Positions 52,696 through 60,786 of a DNA stretch of 64,000 nucleotides are shown here, piece after piece. The translations under genes were made by a program, and so were the position numbers. The DNA is from JAMXLO01 sp035569235 (GTDB lineage Bacteria; Pseudomonadota; Alphaproteobacteria; Acetobacterales; Acetobacteraceae). Below the pieces are notes generated by a model, which was not told where the DNA came from, did no database searches, and was given only the letters and a program-made list of their open reading frames with translations. Numbering within the stretch: the stretch's first letter is position 1; each line of letters opens with the position of its first letter. The stretch is taken from NCBI GenBank assembly GCA_035569235.1, contig DATMND010000220.1:1-64000 (forward strand), read 5' to 3'.

Positions 52696-53460
52696 ATGAT
52701 GCGCTTCAAGGACAAGGTGGCGCTTATCACCGCGGTCGCCAGCGGCATCGGCCGCGCGACGGCCACGATCATGGCGAACGAAGGCGCGGTGATCGTCGGT
52801 GTCGACAACGACCAGCGTCGGCTCGACATGGCGATGGAAGAGATCAACATGACCGGCGGTCGCGCATTCGGTCGCCGCATCGACGCGCTCAATCCGGCGG
52901 AGGTGGACGAGACCGTCGCCTGGGCGGCGAAGAACTATGGCATCGACATCCTGGTGAATGCTGTGGGCGGCAGCACGATCATCGAAAAGCCAGGTGCGAC
53001 GGTGGACGAGCTGACATTTAACGAATGGCAGCGCCTGATCCACTTCAACCTGAGCGGCACATTCCTGTTCTGTCACGCGGTGGCTCCGGAGATGAAGAAG
53101 CGGCGCAGCGGCAAGATCGTCAATCTCGCGTCGATCGCAGGACGCGGGCTCAGCGTATCGAGCAGCAGTGCCTATAGCGCGGCGAAGGGCGGCATCATCG
53201 CCTTCACGCGCAAGCTGTCGTTCGAACTTGGGCCGTACGGTGTAAATGTCAACGCGATCGCGCCGAGCCGGACGCTGACCGAACGCATTCGGCCACGCTG
53301 GAACCAGCAGTCGCCGGAGGATCAGGCGGCGGAGATCGAGCGCACGCCGCTGCGACGCATAGCAGAGGCGGCAGATCAGGCGAAGGTGATCTGCTTCCTC
53401 GCGTCGTCGGATGCGGATTTTGTAACTGGGCTGACGATCGATGTGACGGGTGGGCTATAA
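52696..53460 (+). CDS. SDR-family oxidoreductase with altered cofactor motif
   Basis: A 254-residue short-chain dehydrogenase. The cofactor loop reads TAVASGIGRATA, where the first glycine of TGxxxGIG is alanine. NAVGG replaces NNAG. The catalytic Ser, Tyr and Lys are in SSSSAYSAAKGG. It follows the luciferase-like gene by 10 bases in one operon. The changes may shift cofactor binding but the rest is intact. Its stop is 4 bases before a palindrome shared with the convergent surE gene. Confidence 0.85.
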   Translation: MMRFKDKVALITAVASGIGRATATIMANEGAVIVGVDNDQRRLDMAMEEINMTGGRAFGRRIDALNPAEVDETVAWAAKNYGIDILVNAVGGSTIIEKPGATVDELTFNEWQRLIHFNLSGTFLFCHAVAPEMKKRRSGKIVNLASIAGRGLSVSSSSAYSAAKGGIIAFTRKLSFELGPYGVNVNAIAPSRTLTERIRPRWNQQSPEDQAAEIERTPLRRIAEAADQAKVICFLASSDADFVTGLTIDVTGGL

Positions 53461-53463
53461 GGA

Positions 53464-53522
53464 ATTCACCACAAAGACACGAAGACACAAAGCCTTCGTG
53501 CCTTCGTGTCTTTGTGGTGAAT
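53464..53522. repeat. 21-base perfect inverted repeat of the CACAAAGACACGAAG type
   Basis: Arms 53464-53484 and 53502-53522 are perfect reverse complements (ATTCACCACAAAGACACGAA plus G), with a 17-base spacer that holds a shorter inner copy. It lies between convergent SDR and surE genes and could terminate both. Its AT-richer composition differs from the surrounding DNA. Confidence 0.88.
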
Positions 53523-53524
53523 CC

Positions 53525-54295
53525 CTATTTGAATCGCGGCAGCTTCTCGGCCAACGCCAAATACGCATCCTCGTCCGTCCGATCGTAGCGCAGCGGCGTG
53601 ACGACAATCTTCCCGGCCCGCATCGCGTCGTAGTCGCTCTCCGGTCCCTGCGGGCGATCGCCGCGACGGAAGTTGAGCCAATGATACGTCATGCCACGCG
53701 GATCGGTGCGGGTATCCACGTGCATCCCGGCGATCATCCCTACGCCCTGCCGCGCCAGCGTGACGGGCCCTGCCTCGGCTGCCGAACACGCCGGGAAATT
53801 CACGTTCAGACACGCATCACTGCTCCAGCCGATCGCCAGAAGGTCCCGCACCACCTTTGCGCCCAACGTGCGCGATGCGTCCCACAATACATTGTTGCGG
53901 TCCTTGTAGGCTTGGCTCAGCGCGATCGACGGCACGCCAAGCATCATGCCAGTCATCGCGCCGCCGACGGTGCCGGAGAACACCGTCTCCATGCCCAGGT
54001 TCAGCCCGCGATTCACGCCCGACAGCAGCAATTGCGGCGGCCCGTCGGTCATCAGATGACAGATTCCCATCACCGCGCAATCACCGGGCGTGCCGGAAAT
54101 GCCAAATCGGCGCGGCCCGTGCTCGCTGACCCGCAGCGCGTGATGCAGGCTGATGGCGTGCGACACACCGCTCTGGTCATGCTCGGGCGCCACAACCCAC
54201 ACCTCGCGCGCCAGTTCGGCCGCGATCGCCTCCAGCACCGTGAGCCCCGGCGCATCGATGCCGTCGTCGTTGGTCAGCAGAATTCGATCCAGCAC
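53525..54295 (-). CDS. surE: 5'/3'-nucleotidase SurE
   Basis: A 256-residue SurE phosphatase that dephosphorylates nucleoside 5'- and 3'-monophosphates under stress. The catalytic LLTNDDGID is present (adjacent Asp pair), as are the metal-ligand APEHDQSG region, LLLSGVNRGLNLG and FSGTVGGAM. I chose GTG 54295 because family members begin just before RILLTNDDG, and GGAG lies 7 bases upstream; a GTG at 54313 is an alternative. It is the only minus-strand gene in this block and is divergent from an amidohydrolase gene. Confidence 0.9.
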   Translation of the reverse strand: MLDRILLTNDDGIDAPGLTVLEAIAAELAREVWVVAPEHDQSGVSHAISLHHALRVSEHGPRRFGISGTPGDCAVMGICHLMTDGPPQLLLSGVNRGLNLGMETVFSGTVGGAMTGMMLGVPSIALSQAYKDRNNVLWDASRTLGAKVVRDLLAIGWSSDACLNVNFPACSAAEAGPVTLARQGVGMIAGMHVDTRTDPRGMTYHWLNFRRGDRPQGPESDYDAMRAGKIVVTPLRYDRTDEDAYLALAEKLPRFK

Positions 54296-54381
54296 GCTCG
54301 CACTCCGGTTCACTGCCTCTGCCCTGTTTGACGCGTCGCGCTCGCCACGTCCAGCATGGCGCGGGCATGAGGAGACGAACC

Positions 54382-55200
54382 ATGCAGATCATCGACGCGC
54401 AGGTGCATATCTGGGGCAGCGGCACACCGAGCGGCCATCACCGGCAGACCTCGATCTACACGGCCGAGGAACTGATCAAGGAGATGGACGCCGCCGATGT
54501 GAATGGTGCGGTGCTGCATCCGCCAAGCTGGGATGCCGGGTCCAATGAGATGGCGGTGGAGGCGGCGCGGAAATATCCAGACCGGTTCTGCATCCTTGGC
54601 TGGTTCACGCTGGACAAACCGGAGGAGCGCAAGCGCATCGAGACCTGGAAGCAGCGGCCTGGCATGCTGGGCCTGCGCTGGTCGCTGACGCGGCCGGAGC
54701 AGGAGAACTGGCACAAGGACGGCACGATGGACTGGGTCTGGCCGGCCGCCGAACGCGCCGGCACGCCGATCGCGACGATGGCCTGGCGGTTCCTCCCGCA
54801 GTTTCGCCAGATTGCCGAGCAGCATCCGCACCTGCGCTTGCTGGTCGATCATCTGGGCCTGGTGCGGTCAGCGAAAGGCGACGCGGCGTTTGCCAATTTG
54901 GACGAATTGTTGTCGCTGGCGAAGCTGCCGAACGTTGCGATCAAGGCGACCGGCGCGCCTGGCTATTCGAATGGGCCGTATCCGTTCCGCGATATCCATG
55001 ACGGGCTGCACCGGATCTTCGATGCGTATGGGCCGCGGCGGTTCTTCTGGGGCACGGACCTGACGCGCATGCCGTGCAGCTACCGGCAATGCGTCACGTT
55101 GTTCACTGAGGGGTTGTCGTGGTTGAAGGGCAATGACCTGGATCTGGTGATGGGCCAGGGCGTGTGTGATTGGTTGGGTTGGAAGCGGCAGGCGACGTAG
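54382..55200 (+). CDS. Amidohydrolase (2-pyrone-4,6-dicarboxylate lactonase-like)
   Basis: A 272-residue TIM-barrel hydrolase of the amidohydrolase 2 family. The metal-binding start is MQIIDAQVHIWG. The C-terminal half has LRLLVDHLGLV and FFWGTDLTR, both typical. GAGGAG precedes this ATG at 54382. It ends at the C/G-rich palindrome, facing a fumarylacetoacetase-like gene. A lactonase or deacylase role in aromatic-acid breakdown is possible. Confidence 0.87.
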   Translation: MQIIDAQVHIWGSGTPSGHHRQTSIYTAEELIKEMDAADVNGAVLHPPSWDAGSNEMAVEAARKYPDRFCILGWFTLDKPEERKRIETWKQRPGMLGLRWSLTRPEQENWHKDGTMDWVWPAAERAGTPIATMAWRFLPQFRQIAEQHPHLRLLVDHLGLVRSAKGDAAFANLDELLSLAKLPNVAIKATGAPGYSNGPYPFRDIHDGLHRIFDAYGPRRFFWGTDLTRMPCSYRQCVTLFTEGLSWLKGNDLDLVMGQGVCDWLGWKRQAT

Positions 55201-55209
55201 CGGCGCGTG

Positions 55210-55301
55210 CCCCTCCCCCCGACCCCCTCCCGCAAGGGGAGGGGGAGTCAAATAATATGCACTCCCCCTCCCCTTGCGGGAGGGGGTCGGGGGGAGGGGG
55301 C
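55210..55301. repeat. C/G-rich palindromic repeat (copy B2), convergent site
   Basis: Arms 55210-55247 and 55262-55301 form a long hairpin, each with an inner CCCCTCCCGCAAGGGGAGGG hairpin. It lies between the amidohydrolase stop (plus) and the fumarylacetoacetase-like stop (minus). Confidence 0.88.
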
Positions 55302-55307
55302 CCTTGC

Positions 55308-56234
55308 CTACTCCGCCCGCGCGTATTTCCCGCCGACCTGCGGCGTTGGCGTATCGAACCCCTGTCCCTGACGATCGAGACGCGTCTCACGCGACCAGGT
55401 GCGCTTCAAATCGTCCCGCACCTTGAAGCTGAGCTTGCCGAGGCCAGCACACTCCAACTCAACCGTATCGCCGTCCATGAAGCTGGACAGGCCGCGATGG
55501 TTGGTTCCGGTGGCCAGGATATCGCCGGGCTCCAGGGTGTGGATCGACGTCACCCACTCGATGCAGCGCGGAATGTTGTGCGCCATATCATCGGTGTTGA
55601 AGTCCTGCTTGATTGTGCCGTTCACCGACAGCTTCACCGCGACCTTGTGCGGATCGCGGATCTCGTCCGCCGTCACCAGATACGGTCCGATCGGTGCGAA
55701 CGTATCGCGCGACTTCATGGCGAAGAAGCTCTGCGGCGGCAGGCCGCGCGCCGAGCCGTCGATGAAGTTGGTATAGCCGAACACGTAGTTCATCGCATCG
55801 GCCGCCTTCACGTGGCTGGCGCGCTTGCCGATCACCACGGCCATCTCCGCCTCACCCTCGAAGATGGTGGCGGGGACGTCGGGCAGCACCATGGTCTCGC
55901 CCGGGCCGAGGACCGAGGTCGGCGCCTTGTGAAAGGCGTTGATCGGCGCCGGCTCCTTGCGCGTGCCGTTCTCCATGTAGTTCACCGCCATGCAAACGAG
56001 GTTGCCCGGCTTCGGCAGCGGCGCACGCAGCTTCACGCTGGAGACCGGCACGCCCTTGCCGCTAGCGGCCGCGTCCTCCAGGCGTTTCTTGTAATCGCCG
56101 AACCGCGCGATCAGCCCGTTGATCAGATCGTGCGGACCGAGATGCGGAATATCGCGTACGGCCGCCGACACATCGACGATGTTGTCGCCGTTAACCACGC
56201 CCAGCTTGTAGTCGTCGAAAAACGCCAGCTTCAT
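55308..56234 (-). CDS. Fumarylacetoacetate hydrolase family protein
   Basis: A 308-residue FAH-fold enzyme that splits acyl-pyruvate-like ring-fission products. The metal-binding glutamates are in FEGEAEMAVVIGK and the aspartate in FIDGSARGLPP, then GPYLVTADEIRDPH. It is the last of a four-gene minus operon: CoA-transferase, enoyl-CoA hydratase, cupin, FAH. Separated by 9 bases from the cupin gene. The natural substrate is unknown but a 2-oxo or fumaryl-type acid is likely. Confidence 0.9.
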   Translation of the reverse strand: MKLAFFDDYKLGVVNGDNIVDVSAAVRDIPHLGPHDLINGLIARFGDYKKRLEDAAASGKGVPVSSVKLRAPLPKPGNLVCMAVNYMENGTRKEPAPINAFHKAPTSVLGPGETMVLPDVPATIFEGEAEMAVVIGKRASHVKAADAMNYVFGYTNFIDGSARGLPPQSFFAMKSRDTFAPIGPYLVTADEIRDPHKVAVKLSVNGTIKQDFNTDDMAHNIPRCIEWVTSIHTLEPGDILATGTNHRGLSSFMDGDTVELECAGLGKLSFKVRDDLKRTWSRETRLDRQGQGFDTPTPQVGGKYARAE

Positions 56235-56243
56235 GATTGCCCC

Positions 56244-56594
56244 CTATTCAACCGGAACGAAGATCGAGCGCCGCATCTTGCCGCCGACCGACTTCGACAG
56301 ATGGCCCTTGCCGGTGGTGTCTTCCACCAGAACCACCTCGCCGGCGCCGATCGCCCGCGCCTCGCCGTCGCTTGCCGTGATCTGCACGCCGCCGTCAAGG
56401 TTGATGATGTACTGGCGGCGCGGCGCAGGATGCCAGGACAGATCGTAGTCGCCCGAGGTCTCGCGGAAGATGATTCCGGTCGCCGGCAGGTGCGCCGACA
56501 ATTTGGAGAAGTTGCGCTCCTCGACCCACTGCACCTCGACGTCCCGCCAGTGCGATTCGCCGTTCGCGTCGCAATACAGATTGTTGATCTTCAT
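56244..56594 (-). CDS. Small cupin-like protein
   Basis: A 116-residue single-domain cupin-like protein: LSWHPAPRRQYIINLDGGVQ and AIGAGEVVLVEDTTGKGHLS are the two cupin segments, though the full metal-ligand set is partial. A ribosome site GGGGAG lies just upstream of the ATG at 56594. It sits between the enoyl-CoA hydratase and the FAH gene, 9-10 bases on each side. Function unknown; a dioxygenase or isomerase role is possible. Confidence 0.8.
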   Translation of the reverse strand: MKINNLYCDANGESHWRDVEVQWVEERNFSKLSAHLPATGIIFRETSGDYDLSWHPAPRRQYIINLDGGVQITASDGEARAIGAGEVVLVEDTTGKGHLSKSVGGKMRRSIFVPVE

Positions 56595-56604
56595 GTCTTC
56601 TCCC

Positions 56605-57387
56605 CTATTTGTTCTGCCAGTTCGGCTTGCGCTTTTCCGCGAATGCCTTCGGACCCTCGATGTAGTCCAGGCTTCCGAGGTTCTCCTGCTGCGCCGGATA
56701 GACCGTGCGCATCGCACGCTCCAGCGACGGCGCATCCTGGCCGTGATAGACCGCCTGCTTCGACGCGCGCACCGCCTTGGGCGAGCATTCCAGGATCATC
56801 GCCGCCCAGCGCTTCGCCGCTTCAAGCGCCTGGCCTTGCGGCACCACCTCGGTGACGAAGCCGAGTTCGAAGCCTTCGCGGGCGGGGACGCGCCGCCCGG
56901 TCAGGATCATGCCCATCGCCTTCTTCATCGGGATCACGCGCGGCAGTCGATGCACGCCACCGCCGCCGGCGATCAGCCCGACGCGCGGTTCCGGCAAGGC
57001 GAACAGCGCGTTTTCCGCGGCGATGATGATGTCGCAGGCGAGCGCGGTTTCAAAACCGCCGCCCATCGCCCAGCCGTTCACCGCGGCGATCAGCGGCTTG
57101 TCCAGATCGAAGCGATGCGTGATGCCGGCGAAGCCGTTCGGTCCGTTGGGCCGGCGGCGACCTTCGGCCTGCACCTTCAGGTCGTTGCCGGCAGAGAACG
57201 CGCGCTCGCCAGTGCCAGTGATGATGCCCACCCACAGATCGTCGCGTGCGGCGAACTCATCCCATACCGAAGCGAGTTCGTCGTTCGCATCGGCGTGCAG
57301 CGCGTTCAGCACCTCGGGCCGGTTCAGCGTGACGATGCGGACCCGGCCTTCATCCTGCACAATGCAATAGCGGTGGGTCATCGGCAC
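56605..57387 (-). CDS. Enoyl-CoA hydratase/isomerase family protein
   Basis: A 260-residue crotonase. The oxyanion segments are GERAFSAGNDLKV and NGWAMGGGFETALACD, and FALPEPRVGLIAGGGGVHRL carries one of the usual catalytic glutamate positions. The C-terminus KAFAEKRKPNWQNK is typical. It lies between the CoA-transferase (107 bases, with a palindrome) and the small cupin (10 bases). This and the previous hydratase are not recent copies of each other. Confidence 0.89.
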   Translation of the reverse strand: MPMTHRYCIVQDEGRVRIVTLNRPEVLNALHADANDELASVWDEFAARDDLWVGIITGTGERAFSAGNDLKVQAEGRRRPNGPNGFAGITHRFDLDKPLIAAVNGWAMGGGFETALACDIIIAAENALFALPEPRVGLIAGGGGVHRLPRVIPMKKAMGMILTGRRVPAREGFELGFVTEVVPQGQALEAAKRWAAMILECSPKAVRASKQAVYHGQDAPSLERAMRTVYPAQQENLGSLDYIEGPKAFAEKRKPNWQNK

Positions 57388-57400
57388 GCCGCTCCGTTCC

Positions 57401-57482
57401 CGTCATCCTCGCGCAAGCGGGGATCCAGGGGGACGCGTGTCGCGCGACGCGGGCCTGGGTCCCCGCTTTCGCGGGGATGACG
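57401..57482. repeat. Class A palindrome (copy A6)
   Basis: Arms 57401-57429 and 57454-57482 (CGTCATCCTCGCGCAAGCGG; CCTGGGTCCCCGCTTTCGCG and on). It lies within the minus operon, between the CoA-transferase and enoyl-CoA hydratase genes, so it might also weaken read-through. Confidence 0.85.
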
Positions 57483-57493
57483 AGGGCGGGGCA

Positions 57494-58723
57494 TCATTCG
57501 CCGATCACCGCATCATTCCGCAGACCGCCGATCTTGCCCTTATCGAGCCCAAGCCAGTCCGCCAGCACCTCGGCGTTGTGCTCGCCAAGCAGTGGCGCAG
57601 CCTTGATCGGCGGTGTTGTGCCGGAGAAGCGCACCGGCCAGCCGCTCATCGTGTAGTCGCCGACCTGCGGATGGTGCATCACCTGGCGAATGCCGCGGTC
57701 CACGAAGGTCTTGTCGTTCGCCAGTTCCATCGTGTCCATCACCGCGCCGGACGGAATGGTCGCCGCACTGACCAGCCGCATCGCCTCGTGCTTGTCGTGC
57801 TGCTTGGACCAGTTGGCGACGATGGCATCCACCTCCTCGCGATGCTGGGTGCGTGCGTCGGGCGTGTCGTACATCGGATCGCCGATCAGGTCCTCGCGGC
57901 CCATCACCTTCAGCAGTCGGTTCCAATGCTCCGGGTTGGCGCGGCTGCAATAGATGTAAACGTAGTCGTTCGGTCCGCCGCCCTTGCAGGGATAGACGCC
58001 GATCGGCGGATTGCCGCCGCCTACTGTCTTCGATCCAGCGCGCGGCGCCGCCTTGCCGGTGCGCTCCATGTAGGTGAACGAATTGCGGATGTAGTGCAGA
58101 ATCGCGTCCTGCATGGCGAGTTGCAGATGCTCGCCCTGGCCGGTGCGCAGCCGCCGCACGTAGGCGCCCATCACCGAGATCGCCATCAGCATGCCCGTTC
58201 CGGTGTCGCCGATCGTGGCACCGGGCTTGCAGGGCGGGCCGTCCTCCTCGCCGGTGATGCTCATCAGGCCGCCGGCCGCCTGCGCGATCATGTCGAACGC
58301 GAGGGACTTCTCAAACGCGCTGCCGGCGCCGAAACCCTTGGTCTGGCAATAGATGATCGAGGGGTTGATGGCGCGGATCACGTCAGGACCGAGGCCGAGG
58401 CGCTCGATCGCGCCGGGCGCAAAATTCTCGCAGAATATGTCGGCCTTCTTCGCCATCTCCTTGACCAGTTCGACGCCGCGCGGGTCCTTCAGGTTGACGG
58501 TGACCGAGCGCTTGTTGGCGTTGTATTGCAGGAAGTAATAGGCGTCCTGCCCAGGCTTGCCGCCCGCGGTGCGGCCGGGATCGCCCAGCTTCGGGTTCTC
58601 GACCTTCACCACATCGGCACCCATCCACGCCAGCGCCTCGGTGCAGGACGGGCCTGCTTCGAATTGCGTCAGGTCCAGCACCTTCACGCCGGTTAGACAG
58701 GTTTCAGGGCCATTGCTCGGCAT
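57494..58723 (-). CDS. Family III (CaiB/BaiF) CoA-transferase
   Basis: A 409-residue family III CoA-transferase. It begins GVKVLDLTQFEAGPSCTEAL, then MGADVVKVENPKLGD. The NANKRSVTVNLKDPRGVELV segment and the CENFAPGAIERLGLGPDVIR block are characteristic. It heads the operon with enoyl-CoA hydratase, cupin and FAH, so it likely activates an acid for beta-oxidation-like steps. The third family III copy of the window, clearly distinct from the other two. Confidence 0.9.
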   Translation of the reverse strand: MPSNGPETCLTGVKVLDLTQFEAGPSCTEALAWMGADVVKVENPKLGDPGRTAGGKPGQDAYYFLQYNANKRSVTVNLKDPRGVELVKEMAKKADIFCENFAPGAIERLGLGPDVIRAINPSIIYCQTKGFGAGSAFEKSLAFDMIAQAAGGLMSITGEEDGPPCKPGATIGDTGTGMLMAISVMGAYVRRLRTGQGEHLQLAMQDAILHYIRNSFTYMERTGKAAPRAGSKTVGGGNPPIGVYPCKGGGPNDYVYIYCSRANPEHWNRLLKVMGREDLIGDPMYDTPDARTQHREEVDAIVANWSKQHDKHEAMRLVSAATIPSGAVMDTMELANDKTFVDRGIRQVMHHPQVGDYTMSGWPVRFSGTTPPIKAAPLLGEHNAEVLADWLGLDKGKIGGLRNDAVIGE

Positions 58724-58881
58724 CGCTACGATTCCTCCTGGAAAGTAGCTGCCAGCCTACGACCGGCTGCGCGGTGCGTCGAGTTCCCTCGCTTGCTGAC
58801 GGATTTCCGTTGGCGCCGGATGCGCGAGGCGGGAGCCGAGGTGCGTATACACGCGCATTGCCGCTTGATTGGTAGATTTTG

Positions 58882-60279
58882 TTACGTGGACCGAGCCGGC
58901 ACGTTCGAGAAGAGCAATCCGAGCCCCTCCGCCATTGTCGGATGCGCGAGAACGGCGTCGCGCAGCCTCGGATATGGCAGCTCCGCCAGCATCGCTGTCT
59001 GCACCGCGGCCATGACCTCACCGGCCTCTGCGCCGATCATCGTGAAACCGAGAATGCGATCGTCACTCCCTCCGACAAGAGCCTTCATGAACCCTTGTGT
59101 TTCGCCGGTCGCATAGGTCCGCAGCACAGCACCCGTGGGCAACCTTGCTATTCGAACGGCAATGCCCTGGCGTTGTGCATCGCCTTCGCTCAGCCCCACG
59201 TGGGCAAGCGGTGGGTCTGTGAACATGCAATATGGGACCAGGCGATCGCGAGTGCTGCGCTTCCCGCCGGCCAGGTTGTCCCTGATGATCCGAAAGTCAT
59301 CTTCGGATACATGTGTGAACTGAGGGCTGCCGGCGCAGTCCCCGATCGCCCAGACCTCCGGCGCGCTCGTCTCCAGCCGATCGTTGACGCGAATGTAGCC
59401 GCGATCATCCAATGCGATTCCGGCGTCGTCCAGCCCAATTCCGGCGGTGTTCGGCACACGCCCGGCGGCGACCAGGATGTCGCTGCCATCGACAGTCTGC
59501 TCACCCGAAGTCGTGCGCACGACAACGCTGACGGCTCCTCCGGATTGGCCGCGCACATTGACGGTCTCAGCAGCCAGCAGAGCCTGTACACCTTCGTCGC
59601 CGAGAAACCGCTGCACTTCAGCCGCGACGTCGGGATCCTCCCGGCCCATGAGCTGACGTCCCTGCTCGATGATCGTCACACGGCTGCCAAAGCGACGGTA
59701 GGCCTGGGCCAATTCGAGGCCGACATAGCCCCCGCCAAGCACGATCAGATGCTGCGGCAGGTAATCCAACTCCAGGGCCTCGATATGGGTGAGCGGCCGG
59801 GCAGCCTCCAGGCCAGGAACATTCGGGATTGCCGCATGCGTCCCGACGTTGACGAAGACCTTGTCGCCCGCCAGCAGGCGTGTCCCGCCGTCGTTCAGCG
59901 ACACCGCGAGTGTCTTCGGAGCGACGAAGTGCGCGGATCCCATAATAAGTTCGGCCCCGCTCGCCTTATAGTTCTGCAGATGCACGGCGACCAGGCTGTC
60001 AACCATGTCGCGCTTGCGTTGGCGAACCTTCGCCATGTCGATCGTGACCGGCCCGGACGTCATGCCGAACCGGGCAGAGTGGTGCACCAGATGGGCGGCC
60101 TTCGCGCTCCAGATTTCATTTTTGCTGGGCAGGCACGCGATGTTGGGACAGGAGCCCCCGATCCACCGTCGCTCCACGACGGCAGTCCGCCGCCCGGACT
60201 GCGCCAGATGCCAGGCCAGAAGCTTGCCTCCTTCTCCACTGCCAAGGATCAGAATTTCATACTTTTCCGGTTCGGCCAT
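58882..60279 (-). CDS. Dihydrolipoamide dehydrogenase/mercuric reductase-like flavoprotein
   Basis: A 465-residue FAD-dependent disulfide oxidoreductase. The redox-active pair is in GGSCPNIACLPSK (CxxxxC). The FAD motif is LILGSGEGGKLLAWH, and the NAD(P) motif is IVLGGGYVGLELAQAY. The catalytic His-Glu pair is in LAHPTMAEGL. The second vicinal cysteines and N-terminal metal-binding domain of true MerA are absent. Lipoamide, glutathione-like or other disulfides may be substrates. The start was set by GGGAGAAAGG just before the ATG at 60279. Confidence 0.87.
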   Translation of the reverse strand: MAEPEKYEILILGSGEGGKLLAWHLAQSGRRTAVVERRWIGGSCPNIACLPSKNEIWSAKAAHLVHHSARFGMTSGPVTIDMAKVRQRKRDMVDSLVAVHLQNYKASGAELIMGSAHFVAPKTLAVSLNDGGTRLLAGDKVFVNVGTHAAIPNVPGLEAARPLTHIEALELDYLPQHLIVLGGGYVGLELAQAYRRFGSRVTIIEQGRQLMGREDPDVAAEVQRFLGDEGVQALLAAETVNVRGQSGGAVSVVVRTTSGEQTVDGSDILVAAGRVPNTAGIGLDDAGIALDDRGYIRVNDRLETSAPEVWAIGDCAGSPQFTHVSEDDFRIIRDNLAGGKRSTRDRLVPYCMFTDPPLAHVGLSEGDAQRQGIAVRIARLPTGAVLRTYATGETQGFMKALVGGSDDRILGFTMIGAEAGEVMAAVQTAMLAELPYPRLRDAVLAHPTMAEGLGLLFSNVPARST

Positions 60280-60324
60280 GGGCCTTTCTCCCTGATTGAC
60301 TCCCGCAATTGCAATGCTGACGCC

Positions 60325-60346
60325 GAGCATAAGTCGAGCATAAGTC
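60325..60346. promoter_or_regulatory. Tandem 11-base direct repeat upstream of the flavoprotein gene
   Basis: GAGCATAAGTC occurs twice, end to end, at 60325-60335 and 60336-60346, about 46-67 bases upstream of the flavoprotein start. On the minus strand each unit contains TATGCT, which could be part of a -10. It could be a binding site or a chance duplication; evidence is weak. Confidence 0.35.
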
Positions 60347-60364
60347 AGGCCACGTTGTCGGCGT

Positions 60365-60520
60365 GCGCAGCAATGCTGCGCAGGGCGACAACAAATCCTC
60401 CGGATCGGGGCGTCTTGTATAGTCTGGATTGGCCTCGGTATAACGGATTACGCTCTGTTGATCGATAACGAACCGCGCTGGCATCGGCAGCGGCCAGATA
60501 CCCGAGGCTCGATCGCGGCC
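60365..60520 (-). pseudogene. 3' relic of an AhpC/TSA peroxiredoxin-like gene
   Basis: On the minus strand 60520-60365 gives WPLPMPARFVIDQQSVIRYT then NPDYTRRPDPEDLL. This matches the C-terminal third of AhpC/TSA-family peroxiredoxin-like proteins (typically LPVPATFVIDRDG... PDYTRRAEPEEIL). The peroxidatic-cysteine domain is missing, and the frame continues at both ends into non-homologous sequence. Confidence 0.75.
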
Positions 60521-60548
60521 ATCAAGGGCTTCGAGTATTTTTGGCGTC

Positions 60549-60623
60549 TTCGTCGCGTCAGACGACACCAGTTACGTCAACGGTGTAGAGCTGTTCGCTG
60601 ACGGCGGTGTCGCGCAGTACTAA
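60549..60623 (+). pseudogene. 3' relic of an SDR gene
   Basis: The plus strand encodes FVASDDTSYVNGVELFADGG then VAQY and a stop, the typical end of a classical short-chain dehydrogenase. Nothing upstream belongs to the same gene, so only the last 24 codons survive. It abuts the peroxiredoxin relic, and the two are in opposite strands. Confidence 0.85.
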
Positions 60624-60786
60624 GCGGCCCGACCTCGGTCATCGAAAGCCTGCGGCGAACCGCGGAAGCTGGTCGCTTGGGTGGCATGGTGTTTCCTTTT
60701 CCCCGAAGAGTAACATTTGGGGAGTGCGGCACTTTCCCCGCCCATGCGGCGCCCGGCAAGGGGCGCGTGACAAGGAGACTTCGACA
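60624..60786. other. Non-coding remainder of the 60280-60786 gap
   Basis: The gap between the flavoprotein and the split-barrel protein holds the two gene relics above and an 11-base tandem repeat. From 60624 to 60786 I see only a leader for the split-barrel gene, with AAGGAG before its start, and no recognisable coding sequence. The short stretch 60280-60364 holds the tandem repeat and nothing else evident. Confidence 0.6.

Noticed and set aside
55170..56855. A 561-codon plus-strand frame over the FAH, cupin and enoyl-CoA hydratase genes
   Set aside because: It runs antisense through three recognisable genes and through a palindrome; no protein family is seen.
58882..60279. A true mercuric reductase
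   Set aside because: No N-terminal metal-binding domain, no C-terminal cysteine pair, and no mer genes beside it; only the general disulfide oxidoreductase core is present.
60257..60568. The 103-codon minus frame as an intact small gene
   Set aside because: Only the middle matches a peroxiredoxin C-terminus; both ends read into unrelated sequence, including the antisense of the SDR relic, so it is a relic.
60624..60786. A possible insertion-sequence left end with a transposase start (MPPKRPASAV on the minus strand)
   Set aside because: The likeness to IS3-type OrfA starts is limited to a few residues and no terminal inverted repeat or target duplication was found.
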